Notes under the pieces: generated by a model
Databases searched by the model: none
The model's input: only the letters and a program-made list of their open reading frames with translations
Told to the model about the DNA's origin: nothing
Translations under genes and position numbers: made by a program
Part shown: positions 24,017-36,354 of the stretch, piece by piece
Layout: each line of letters starts with the position of its first letter
Position numbering within the stretch: the stretch's first letter is position 1
From: Hordeum vulgare subsp. vulgare
Lineage: Eukaryota; Streptophyta; Magnoliopsida; Poales; Poaceae
Direction of reading: 5' to 3'
Assembly: GCF_904849725.1 (NCBI RefSeq)
Contig: NW_025422612.1
Span: forward strand, 1-64,000
DNA: 64,000 nucleotides

Positions 24017-27000
24017 ATGGCTCACGCAAGGGTCATCCTCAATTTTAATACGTTCCTAGAGAAAGCTAAGTTGAAAGATGATGGAAGCAACTTTGTAGAC
24101 TGGGCTCATAATCTTAAGCTAATCTTACAAGCTGGAAAGAAGGATTATGTCCTTAATGCTGCGCTAGGAGATGAACCACCCGCTACGGCTGATCAGGATG
24201 TTAAGAACGCTTGGCTAGCACGTAAGGAGGACTACTCAATAGTTCAATGTGCAGTCTTGTATGGCTTAGAGCCGGGACTTCAACGTCGCTTTGAGCGTCA
24301 TGGAGCATTTGAGATGTTCCAGGAGTTGAAGTTTATCTTTCAGAAGAACGCCCGGATCGAGAGGTATGAGACCTCCGATAAATTCTATGCTTGCAAGATG
24401 GAGGAAAGCTCGTCTGTCAGTGAACATGTGCTCAAAATGTCTGGGTACTCAAACCGTCTAGCTGAACTGGGGATTGAACTCCCGCAAGAAGCTATCACTG
24501 ACAGAATCCTCCAATCACTACCGCCAAGCTATAAAGGCTTTGTGTTGAACTACAACATGCAAGGGATGAACAAGTCTCCCGGCGAGTTGTTTGCGATGCT
24601 GAAAGTCGCAGAGTCTGAACTCCGTAAAGAGCATCAAGTGTTGATGGTGAGCAAGACCACTAGTTTCAAGAGAAACGGCAAAGGCAAGAAGGGCAATTCG
24701 AAGAAGAGCGGCAAGCCTGTTGCCAATCCGCCGAAGAAACCCAAGGCTGGACCTAAGCCTGAAACAGAGTGCTTCTATTGCAAGGGTATGGGTCACTGGA
24801 AGCGCAATTGCCCCAAGTATCTGGCAGATAAGAAGGCGGGCAAAGAAAAATCAGGTATATTTGATATACATGTTATTGATGTGTACTTAACCGGCTCTCG
24901 TAGTAGTGCCTGGGTATTCGATACCGGTTCTGTTGCTCACATTTGCAACTCGAAACAGGAACTGCGGAATAGACGGAGGCTGGCGAAAGACGAAGTGACG
25001 ATGCGCGTAGGAAACGGTTCCAAGGTTGATGCAATCGCCGTCGGCACCGTGTCACTTCAACTACCATCAGGATTAGTGATGAACTTAAATCATTGTTATT
25101 TAGTGCCTGCGTTGAGCATGAACATTATATCTGGATCTTGTTTATTGCGAGACGGTTACTCTTTTAAGTCTGAGAATAATGGTTGTTCTATTTCTATGAG
25201 TAACATCTTTTATGGTCATGCACCGAATGTGAGAGGATTGTTCATATTGAATCTTGATAGAGATACACATATACATAACATTGAGACCAAAAGAGTTAGA
25301 GTAAACAATGATAGCACCATATTTTTGTGGCACTGCCGCTTAGGTCATATTGGTGTAAAGCGCATGAAGAAACTCCATGCTGATGGACTTTTGGAGTCAC
25401 TTGACTTTGATTCACTTGACACGTGCGAACCATGCCTCATGGGCAAGATGACTAAGACTCCGTTCTCCGGAACAATGGAGCGTGCAAGTGACTTGTTGGA
25501 AATCATACATACCGATGTATGTGGTCCAATGAGCGTGGAGGCACGCGGCGGATATCGTTATTTTCTCACCTTCACTGACGATCTAAGTAGATATGGTTAT
25601 GTCTACTTGATGAAGCACAAGTCTGAAACATTTGAAAAGTTCAAGCAATTTCAGAGTGAAGTGGAAAATCATCATAACAAGAAGATCAAGTTCCTACGGT
25701 CTGATCGTGGGGGTGAGTATCTGAGTTTCGAGTTTGGTACTCACTTAAGACAATGTGGAATTGTTTCGCAGTTAACACCGCCTGGAACACCACAGCGTAA
25801 TGGTGTGTCCGAACGTCGTAATCGTACTTTATTAGAAATGGTGCGATCTATGATGTCTCTTACTGATTTGCCGTTATCGTTTTGGGGTTATGCATTAGAA
25901 ACAGCTGCATTCACTTTAAATAGGGCACCATCGAAATCCGTTGAGACGACACCATACGAATTGTGGTGTGGCAAAAGGCCAAAGTTGTCGTTTCTTAAAG
26001 TTTGGGGATGTGATGCTTATGTCAAAAAGCTTCAGCCTGAAAAGCTGGAACCCAAAGCGGAAAAATGCGTCTTCATAGGTTACCCAAAAGAGACAGTTGG
26101 GTACACCTTCTATCTCAAATCCGAGGGCAAAGTGTTTGTTGCTAAGAACGGAACTTTTCTCGAGAAGGAGTTTCTCTCGAGAGAATTGAGTGGGAGGAAG
26201 ATAGAACTTGACGAGGTTGTCGAACCTCTCATCCCTCTGGATGGTGGCGCAGGGCAAGGGGAAACCTCTGTCATTGCGACGCCGGTTGAGGAGGAAGTTA
26301 ATGATGATGATCATGAAACTCCAGTTCAAGTTTCTGTTGAACCACGCAGGTCGACGAGATCACGCGCTGCTCCAGAGTGGTACGGTAATCCGGTCTTATC
26401 AATCATGTTGTTAGACAACAATGAACCTGCAAATTATGAAGAAGCAATGGTGGGCCCAGATTCCAACAAATGGCTAGAAGCCATGAAATCCGAGATAGGA
26501 TCCATGTATGAGAACAAAGTGTGGACTTTGGAGATACTGCCTGAGGGCCGCAAGGCTATTCAGAACAAATGGATCTTTAAGAAGAAGACGGACGCTGACG
26601 GTAATGTGACCGTTTATAAAGCTCGACTTGTGGCAAAGGGTTTTTCACAAGTTCCGGGAATTGACTACGATGAGACTTTCTCTCCCGTAGCGATGCTTAA
26701 AGTCCGTCAGAATCATGTTAGCAATAGCTGCATTTTTCGATTATGAAATCTGGTAGATGGATGTCAAAACGGCATTCCTTAACGGTTTCCTTAAGGAAGA
26801 GTTGTATATGATGCAACCCGAAGGTTTTGTCGATCCTAAAAATGCTGACAAAGTGTGTAAGCTCCAGCGATCCATTTATGGACTGGTGCAAGCATCTCGG
26901 AGTTGGAACAAACGTTTTGATGAGGTGATCAAAGCATTCGGGTTTATACAAGTGGTTGGAGAATCTTGTATTTACAAGAAAGTGAGTGGGAGCTCTGTGG

Positions 27001-27998
27001 CGTTTCTAATATTATATGTGGATGACATATTGCTGATTGGAAACAAGGTAGAGCTTTTGGAGAGCATAAAAGGTTACTTGAATAAAAGTTTCTCTATGAA
27101 GGACCTAGGAGAAGCTGCTTACATTCTAGGCATTAAGATCTATAGGGATAGATCAAAACGCCTGATAGGACTTTCACAAAGCACATACCTTGATAAAGTT
27201 TTGAAGAGGTTCAAAATGGAACAGTCCAAGAAAGGGTTCTTGCCAGTGTTACAAGGTACGAGATTGAGTAAGACTCAGTGCCCAGCAACTGATGAAGATA
27301 GAGAGCATATGCGCTCCGTCCCCTATGCTTCAGCCATAGGCTCTATCATGTATGCGATGCTGTGCACTAGACCGGATGTTAGCCTGGCCATAAGTATGGC
27401 AGGCAGGTTCCAGAGTAATCCAGGAGTGGATCACTGGACGGCGGTCAAGAATATCCTGAAGTACCTGAAAAGGACTAAGGAGATGTTTCTCGTGTATGGA
27501 GGTGACGAAGAGCTCGCCGTAAAAGGTTACGTTGATGCAAGCTTTGACACAGATCCGGACGACTCTAAGTCGCAAACCGGATACGTATTTATTCTTAATG
27601 GGGGTGCAGTAAGCTGGTGCAGTTCCAAGCAAAGCGTCGTAGCAGATTCTACATGTGAAGCGGAGTACATGGCTGCCTCGGAGGCGGCTAAGGAGGGTGT
27701 CTGGATGAAGCAGTTCATGACGGATCTTGGAGTGGTGCCAAGTGCACTGGATCCAATAACCTTGTTCTGTGACAACACTGGTGCCATTGCCTTAGCAAAG
27801 GAACCAAGGTTTCACAAGAAGACCAGACACATCAAACGACGCTTCAACCTCATCCGCGACTACGTCGAGGAGGAGGACGTAAATATATGCAAAGTGCACA
27901 CGGATCTGAATGTAGCAGACCTGCTGACTAAACCTCTTCCACGGCCAAAACATGATCGACACCAGAACTGTATGGGTGTTAGATTTATTACAATGTAA
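24017..27998 (+). pseudogene. Angela Gag-Pol polyprotein, copy 2 (frameshift plus extra stop)
   Basis: Same layout as copy 1: a 909-codon frame (24017-26746) with gag, CCHC, protease, integrase and RT start, then RT/RNase H in the shifted frame to 27998. It differs from copy 1 by R for H at 24900, H for R at 25674, a silent-type G to A at 26774, and C to T at 26754. The last turns CAG (19623-19625 in copy 1) into TAG at 26754-26756, eleven codons downstream of the shared frameshift. Copy 2 therefore carries one more lesion. All four changes are transitions at CG or CHG positions, the pattern of methylated-cytosine decay. Confidence 0.93.
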
Positions 27999-28038
27999 TT
28001 CACATGGTGATGTGAGGGCTAGATTATTGACTCTAGTG

Positions 28039-28050
28039 CAAGTGGGAGAC
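28039..28050 (+). other. Polypurine tract, Angela copy 2
   Basis: caagtgggagac immediately before LTR 3 at 28051, identical to copy 1. Confidence 0.9.
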
Positions 28051-29883
28051 TGTTGGAATTATGCCCTAGAGGCAATAATAAATGTATAGTTATTATTATA
28101 ATTCCTGTATCAAGAGAATAGTTTATTATCCATGCTATAATTGTATTGAATGAAGACTCATTTACATGTGTGGATACATAGACAAAACACCGTCCCTAGC
28201 ATGCCTCTTGTTGGCTAGCCAGTTGATCAATGATAGTCAGTGTCTTCTGATTATGAACAAGGTGTTGTTGCTTGATAACTGGATCACGTCATTGGGAGAA
28301 TCACGTGATGGACTAGACCCAAACTAATAGACGTAGCATGTTGATCGTGTCATTTTGTTGCTACTGTTTTCTGCGTGTCAAGTATTTATTCCTATGACCA
28401 TGAGCTCATATAACTCACTGACACCGGAGGAATGCTTTGTGTGTATCAAACGTCGCAACGTAACTGGGTGACTATAAAGATGCTCTACAGGTATCCCCGA
28501 AGGTGTTAGTTGAGTTAGTATGGATCAAGACTGGGATTTGTCACTCCGTGTGACAGAGAGGTATCTCGGGGCCCACTCGGTAATACAACATCACACACAA
28601 GCCTTGCAAGCAATGTAACTTAGTGTAAGTTGCGGGATCTTTTATTACGGAACGAGTAAAGAGACTTGCCGGTAAACGAGATTGAAATAGGTATGCGGAT
28701 ACTAACGATCGAATCTCGGGCAAGTAACATACCGAAGGACAAAAGGAATGACATACGGGATTATACGAATCCTTGGCACTGAGGTTCAAACGATAAGATC
28801 TTCGTAGAATATGTAGGATGCAATATGGGCATCCAGGTCCCGCTATTGGATATTGACCGAGGAGTCTCTCGGGTCATGTCTACATAGTTCTCGAACCCGC
28901 AGGGTCTGCACACTTAAGGTTCGACGTTGTTTTATGCGTATTTGAGTTATATGGTTGGTTACCGAATGTTGTTCGGAGTCCCGGATGAGATCACGGACGT
29001 CACGAGGGTTTCCGGAATGGTCCGGAAACGAAGATTGATATATAGGATGACCTCATTTGATTACCGGAAGGTTTTCGGAGTTACCGGGAATGTACCGGGA
29101 ATGACGAATGGGTTCCGGGGGTTCACCGGAGGGGGGCAACCCACTCCGGGGAAGCCCATAGGTATTTGGGGGGGGGGGGGTCACACCAGCCCTTAGTGGG
29201 CTGGTGGGACAGCCCACCAAATCCTATGCGCCAAGGAAGATAAAATATCAAAGGAAAGGAAAAAAAAGGGGAGAGGTGGGAAAGGGGAAGGACTCCCTCC
29301 CACCAAACCAAGTAGGACTCGGTTTGGGGGGGGGAGAGTCCTCCCCCCTGGCTCGGCCGACCCCTTGGGGTTCCCTTGGACCCCAAGGCAAGGTCTCCCT
29401 CCCTCCTCCTATATATATGGGGCTTTTAGGGCAGATTTGAGACGACTTTCTCACAGCTGCCCGACCACATACCTCCATAGTTTTTCCTCTAGATCGTGTT
29501 TCTGCGGAGCTCGGGCGGAGCCCTGCTGAGACAAGATCATCACCAACCTCCGGAGCGCCGTCACGCTGCCGGAGAACTCTTCTACCACTCCGTCTCTCTT
29601 GCTGGATCAAGAAGGCCGAGATCATCGTCGAGCTGTACGTGTGCTGAACGCGGAGGTGCCATCCGTTCGGTACTAGATCGTGGGACTGATCGCGGGATTG
29701 TTCGCGGGGCGGATCGAGGGACGTGAGGACGTTCCACTACATCAACCGCGATCTCTAATCGCTTCTGCTGTACGATCTACAAGGGTACGTAGATCACTCA
29801 TCCCCTCTCGTAGATGGACATCACCATGATAGGTCTTCGTGCGCGTACGAAATTTTTTGTTTCCCATGCGACGTTCCCCAACA
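28051..29883 (+). repeat. Angela LTR 3 (3' LTR)
   Basis: 1833 bp. It differs from LTR 1 by about six substitutions that I could see plus length changes in two poly-G runs (13 G at 29168-29180 against 8 in the others; 9 against 10 near 29327). The last bases read gcgtacgaaatttttt where LTR 1 and 2 read gcgtaggaaaattttt. It ends ACGTTCCCCAACA at 29883, followed by the CGGTG duplication. Confidence 0.96.
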
Positions 29884-29888
29884 CGGTG
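29884..29888. repeat. Target-site duplication, right copy, of the Angela tandem
   Basis: CGGTG, matching 13783-13787, follows the end of LTR 3. Confidence 0.9.
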
Positions 29889-31048
29889 GGGGGCAGTTGA
29901 GGCCCCAGACGCGGGCAGTAGCGGAGGGGTGCGGGTGTGCATGCGGAGGATCGTCCAAGCGGGACGACGGCCAGCGCGGCGAGGCCAGGCCACGGGAGGC
30001 ACGGAGGAGGGCTCGGACATCTTGGGAGAGCGGGGGGTTGGTGCGGCGTGGGTTGAGGGGGCGACGGACGGCGCGGTGGCGCCGGCGTCGGTCGCATGGC
30101 AGCACGACACTGGTGGGGTCAGGGGGCGCCGGAGTGGGGAGAGGGGGTGCCGAATCAGGTGGAAGAAGGGGAGAGGAGAGGAGGAGCACGAGGCTCACAT
30201 CCGTTGCATGGGGGCAGCGGCTCGCGGAGGGGCGACGTGGCAATGCAGTGGTGACGGTGGTGGGTGGCAGAGCGCAGGGGCGATGTCATGGCCGGTTCGG
30301 CTGATTGCGGAGGAGAGGGAGCCGATGACGGGGACGAGGCCGGGGAGGCATCGACGGTGCAGATGGCACAGTGGGGCGATGGCGCCAGCAGAGTGCTGGC
30401 GAGGGGGGTGACGCAGCCGATGTCGGGCGTGGTCTGGCCCCGATCCACATCAGGATCGGGAGGGGAGGGGGCGTGGGGTGAGTGGGTGCGTGGGGAGGAG
30501 GTGTCGGTGGGAAGGGGATAAGCCCGTGGGTTGGGCCGATTCGGTGTAGGTGGGCCGATGGAGAGGCGAGGCTGGGCCTCGACCCAAGGGGGGGTTTATT
30601 TTTATTTTTTTAGCTTTTTTCTTTCTTTTATTAGTTTCTGTTTTTTATTTATTTTCGAAAGTTATTCAGTTTTATTGAATATAAAACTAGTATCTAAATT
30701 AGTGTCATATACCACAATAAGTTTGACACTTAAATAAAATAGTCTATAAATTTTTTATAGTTCTAAAAGGAATTAAATTGTAGGCACCAAAACATTTTAT
30801 AAAATATGGATTACATTTTTATAATTCCAATATGGAATATTTATAACCCATCCATGATTTTAGTTTTCATATTTGACAAAACAATAATTTCACTTATTAA
30901 CTAAATTTTGAAATTCAGTAGGAATAACGAAAGGAGATTTGATTCTAAGATTGATCATGCACTGCGTAACAACATGATTAGCTTAATCATGATGATCACT
31001 GTAGCTTGATTACATGGGTTAAAGTAGCACCACACTCAGGGTGTCACA
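29884..31048 (-). repeat. LTR of old element H, segment right of the Angela block
   Basis: The GC-rich part (29889-30590) has long open frames on both strands, all Arg/Gly or Pro/Ala-rich with no domain, so I do not call a gene. An AT-rich part runs to 31048. On the minus strand the segment begins TGTGACACCCTGAGTG at 31048, directly after a polypurine tract, which marks the start of a 3' LTR. With 12750-13787 it gives at least 2.2 kb of LTR. The AT / GC / AT layout resembles that of the LTRs of F. Confidence 0.55.
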
Positions 31049-31064
31049 ACTCTCCACCACTAAA
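31049..31064 (-). other. Polypurine tract of element H
   Basis: The minus strand reads TTTAGTGGTGGAGAGT just before the LTR start at 31048. A CTCGAGACGAGA-type box lies upstream (31072-31083), similar to the CTCGGGACGAGATTC that precedes the 3' LTR of F. Confidence 0.65.
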
Positions 31065-34000
31065 AGAAATTCTCGTCTCGAGAATTAAGAGGTAGAGTTA
31101 AGGGGGAAACGTTTGGTTACGAAATTCTAATGAGTCTTCTTGTCTTGGTTGCTCTTCTCAAAGAAGTGGATCCCTTTCGTTGATATCTTCAATTCTCTGT
31201 TTAAGGTCAACTTGATGGAGTCGTCATCCTCCCTTGGGGATCTTCATCGTCCTACGAATGCGATAATAGGTAAAACTTTGGAAGAACGTAGCTACACAAA
31301 GTTGGGTATCTTATGACGAACTCAGGGAAGAGGACATGAATTATTCCTCAAGCTATAATTCATAGGATTCATTGAGAGTAATATGCGATGGTACAAAGGT
31401 TTCAAATGGTTAGGCAATCGTTTGGTGCCTAAACAAATATGAAAGGGGATTTAGAGCAATGAATTTAAATATTGCGTCTGATACAAGGACAGATCATCCC
31501 ATTGGACGGTGGCTCGGGAATTTCACATGAAGCCAAGTTCACATGATACTTTGGGATCATAAAGGTAGAGCAGAGTCAGGTTTTGATCATGTGGAACTTT
31601 GGGTTATGGGTCCACCATGCGGGCCAAGAGTAGGGAGAGCGGTGACATCTTGTATGGTCTTGGTAGTAAGACATGTCACAGGGTAGCCTGTCAGTTACGT
31701 TGGCAATAACGTCAGTACCAAGGGCGGGGGACGAATAGAACCATTTTCCTGCTTGTTGGAACGAGGCGGACAAATAGGCGAATTTCTCGTCCACCGGCGG
31801 TTACCAGTATGTTATCTAGAATAGTAACACGGTCTTACTGACAGGGTTGTGCACCTAGGTTTTTACCTAAGAAGGGAATTACCACTGCTCCGATAAGTTA
31901 GATTACAAGAAAAGTTAAACAGATCAATGGAAAGGAAAATGTGTTCACAGACACAATGATTAGAGTATACCATTCCCGAGGAAAATGGAGTATGGTATAC
32001 ATGATAAGTCATCAAGTGCATAACCACTTTGATAAAAGGGCAAGGAGAATCATGATGTTTACCCATACCATACGGTTTGAATAATTGATCAGGAACAATT
32101 TAGCATTTCGCTTCCAATGTTCCTATTGACATCCGAAGTACCACATTCTTGCTTTGGGGGTAGCATAGACATGGTCATAAGGTAAAGTGAAGACTTTGGG
32201 TACACAACAGATCCATCAGGAACAACTTATAAAATAAATCATACAATTTCCTAATGGAAGAATGGCGAATCTTGTTAAGGAAGATAATATAACTATAGGT
32301 CATTCGACCAGTTGTGTTGGACAAGACAACACCATACTAGTTTTACATAAAGGCCAAAGTTGTGATTATTGGGAAAAGTTCCAACCATCATATCTGATCG
32401 AGATTTTGATTTGATTGGTGTTAGGATACCTCGGGCTCAAGATGCTTGAGAAGAAAAGATGATGATGCAAGATTCTTGGGATATGAACTACACAAGCAAT
32501 TCTTGACTCATGAGTTGGATGGTAAGGCACATGAACACAATGTCAAGACATTCGTGCCCACATGGAACTCTTACGATGAAATGCAACCAAGTTCTGATTT
32601 GGGAACCATCAACGAGGATATCAAGGTCCTTGTGTAAGCCTGGATTAGCTCTTATGAAGGAACTTATTTTCCTTGATTAAGTCAGTCAATGGCTTGGGGT
32701 GCTAAGAGAAGTTATATGAAGTGAAGATAGCAAATCTTCAAAACATATGACACCTCACACATGGGTGAATGATTTGGGATGACCCGAGAGGAAGCGAAGC
32801 AAAAATTTCACATATTCACGGCGGCAATAATGCACGTGAACCTTGGGAAAATACTTCTTCTTATCAAACATATTCTTTATGAGCTAGGCAGAACGACAAT
32901 GCCCTCAAAAGCTTCATCATGAACCATGGAGAAGTTTAGGGTGTGGCCGATGGGCTCAATAACAATCCCTCAAGATTTTGATAGGGATGAATTTCAAAAA
33001 TTATAAGGACAAGGAGATACCATTGGTCAGATCAAATGATATGATGACGTATGCTCGAAGAAACATCGACAATTAAACATTGATTGAAGGGTACACTCGG
33101 AAATACAGAATGAGTAGCACGACCAATGCTAGAATGGTGAGTCAACAACTAACACACTAAGAATGCAACAATCAGTTATTAACATCAAAGCAATAGGGTT
33201 GCAAGAAGTATCGGAATCACACATCATAGTTCACTTGTCAATATTTCGATTAGAAACAACACGGGACCAAGAAATAACTGGTGATGGCGAGAAGTATCAC
33301 TACATAAAGAATTCTTAGGAGGAGCGACAATTCTCACAATATTTTTGACATAAAAGATGGTGATACTCCAAGGTAGAACATAACATAAGCTGGACAACAA
33401 GGAACTCAAGGGACAACACGAAACATGAACACGTTTGTGTTGGAGGGGAGACAATAGGGTTTTCGATGATAACATAGACCATCGAGGGGCAAGGATGGTA
33501 CTTCTCATCATGATTTCTATTGATACCCTGGAAGAGTTCAGAATGCTAATGATGATCATGACACATTTGTCAAGAAGTTCCATGACGATGTAATCGTTCA
33601 TCGACGACATCAAGCAAGGGAAGGGTGAAGCGAAAGGTTGTGGGAACCAAAAATTAGAGTGCTAGCTCAGAATCAAAATTGCCTTTAAATACAACCAACA
33701 TGATGTTCAAAGCTCAGCGTAAGCTTATTGCACAGTTAGAAATGTCTTCCACGGATGAAGGATATAGATAGCAAGGTCAAACCTTAGCTTGACGATGATG
33801 ATGTAGCCATTCAGCTCGGAATGGCATCATCAAGTACAGACTCATAAGTACAGGAGTTTACTAAGAGTTGTTGAATCACAATGTGTACTTGATTCAGTCA
33901 TCGGTGCCCTTGTGTGTCCAACAACTCAGAACACGAGGAAACTGGAATTAGCGAAATATCATAGCTCATAAAGAGCTCACAAGAAGTTACATAGCTCCAT

Positions 34001-34274
34001 GATATTCTCGAGATACGAGGGATAATACTCGGAGGTAGATCAGAATAGAGGTTAGACTAATGTATTGATCTGTGGAAGACAATCACTTTGACTTGTCTAC
34101 ATATGGAATCGAAGAACAACAATCATGGGACCACGGTTGCAAAGTACCAAATCACAGATGCAAGATCAAATCATACAACAAATGATTATTGATACGAGGA
34201 GTTTCGATGATAGGATCATCATCGTTCCCATGGGCATGAACACAATTTCAAGGTCGCCTCCCACTTCATCAATG
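31049..34274 (-). mobile_element. 3' interior of element H, no coding capacity
   Basis: About 3.2 kb between the H polypurine tract and the broken end of E. The only open frames are short (up to 129 codons at 33224-33613) and show no retroelement motif on either strand. I see no gag, protease, RT or integrase remnant. It may be the non-coding filler of a large non-autonomous LTR element (LARD-type) or very decayed pol. Confidence 0.45.
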
Positions 34275-36354
34275 CTTCACCTGCTGCTTGTCCTCATGAA
34301 ATTTAGTTGATAAACTGAAAGTGATAAAGAAAAACTTTGACAAACTCTATTTGATCTTGTTGTTGTAAATATGTATAACTGTTGTTCAGATTTTCAGCCA
34401 AGATTATAGACTAACCATATTCACAATAATGTGTAGGTCTCATATTCACTTATATCAATGGAATAATAAACTAACGAGCAATAATATAAGTCTCGGATGA
34501 CAACAATTTTATCAAAACAATCATAATACAATACGATATAATGGTATCTCGCTAGCCCTTTGTGAGACCGCAAAACATAAATGCAGAGCACCTCCAAAGA
34601 ACAAGTACTGACTGGACATTATAATTCATGGTAAAAGAGATCCATACATACTCATACTCAATATCAAATAATAACAAATCATACAAATGACAGAGGTGCG
34701 CTCTAACTGGTGCCTTTTTTATAAGAGCGGGATGACTCAACACTAAAGTAAAACAAATAGGCCCTTCGCAGAGGGAAGCATTGATTTACAGAGGTGCCAG
34801 AGCTCGAGTTTTTAAAACAGGGATGAATCATAATTTTGAGCGGTATGCTTTCATTGTCAACATAACAACCACGAGATCCCAATATCTTCCATGCTAGAAA
34901 GATTATAGGCTGTTCCCAAACAGAATATTAAAGTTTTTACTCCCTCTCCACCAATCAATCACACTCCACGGCGAGCCGTATCCACGGGTACCGTCCATAC
35001 AGACAACAATCCCGGGGGAGTTTTGTTTCATTATTTTTTATTTTACCTTTGAGCATGGAATAGGGCATTCCGATTACCGGCCATTTTCTAGTGAATGATA
35101 GTGAATTAACACATGTCGTGAGAATAACCCACCTAGCATGGAAGATACTAACAGCCCCTAGTCACTACATGAGCGTTTCGGGCATACAAAACAGAATTTT
35201 TGTTTGAAGGTTTAGAGTATGGCACATGCAAATTTACTTGGGACGATAGGTAAATACCGCATATAGGTAGGTATATTGGACTCATATTGAACAACTTTGG
35301 GGTTTATGGAGATGGATGCACAAGCAGTATTCCTGCTTAGTACAAGTGGAGGCTAACAAAAGACTAGGAAGCGACCAACTAGAGAGCGACAACAGTCATA
35401 AACATGCTTTGAGATTAACCAACATTGAATGCAAGCATGAGTAGGATATAAATCACCATGAATATAAACACTGTGGAGGCTATGTTGATTTTGTTTCAAC
35501 TACATGCGTGAACATGTGCCAAGTCAAGCCACTCGAATCATTCAGATGAGGATACCATTCTATCATACTACATCACAACCATTTTAATATGCATGTTGGC
35601 ACTCAGGACAAACCATTATTCACTCCTAGCTAATTAAGCATGGCATACGTAACTATAATCTCTAATTATCATTGCAAACATGTTCAACCCATGACGAGAT
35701 TAATCCAGAACGATGAGCTAACCATATTTACAAAAAACAAATAGGTCGAGTTCATACCATCTTTTATCCATCTCAGTCATTTTACCATATATCGTCATTA
35801 TTGCCTTTCACTTGCACGACAGAACGGTGTCGAAAATAATAATAAGAGTGCACGTGCATTGGACTAAGCTAGAATCTGCAAGCATTTACTCAAAGGAGAA
35901 GGCAAGGAAATATGGACTCTCTGATAGATATACAATAATGTATATGAGAGCCACTCAGCATGTCATCGTGGTCTTCTCCTTACAAACCAAATAAGAAAGA
36001 AAACTATTTACACGGGAAAGCTCCCAACAAGCAAAATAAGAACGAGAAATCTTTTTTGGGTTTTTTGATTAAAACTACAACTAAACAAACTAGAAAGTAA
36101 ATCTATAACTATTTTTTTATATATTCTCAATATTAATGAAACACACAAGAATAAAACAAAAGAAGAAATAAACTACCATGGATAGTACAATGAAAAAGTA
36201 TGAACACCGACAACTGGAATGAGTGTGTGACCATGAATGTAATGCCGGTGAGAAATACACACTCCCTAAGCTTAGGATTTTTGCCTAAGTTGGTCTAGGG
36301 CCATGGGTGGAAATAACCCTCTCCTGGGTACTCCGGATAATACTGCGGGTTCCA
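34275..36354 (-). other. 3' non-coding region of element E
   Basis: Two kilobases without a credible frame. Near its end it reads, on the minus strand, ATGAGGACAAGCAGCAGG, resembling the box that precedes the polypurine tract in Sabrina-type elements, and then diverges. The 3' LTR start is not there, so a deletion or truncation fused E to H at about 34265-34280. Confidence 0.6.

Larger units (their letters stand above)
13788..29883 (+). mobile_element. Angela/WIS (BARE-1 group) copia retrotransposon in tandem form: LTR-int-LTR-int-LTR
   Basis: Three LTRs of about 1.83 kb at 13788-15616, 20920-22747 and 28051-29883 separate two internal regions of exactly 5303 bp each (15617-20919 and 22748-28050). 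Only the outer ends carry the CGGTG target duplication, so the block is one insertion that later gained a repeat unit. By eye the internal regions differ at only four positions, all C/T or G/A at CG or CHG sites. The block sits inside the LTR of H. Neither copy appears autonomous because both share a frameshift in reverse transcriptase. Confidence 0.95.

Noticed and set aside
29839..30521. Several overlapping long open frames on both strands
   Set aside because: They lie in GC-rich LTR DNA, are Arg/Gly or Pro/Ala-rich, run across the Angela/H junction, and have no domain.
33224..33613. A 129-codon frame in the interior of H
   Set aside because: Isolated, no motif, biased composition; not supported as a gene.
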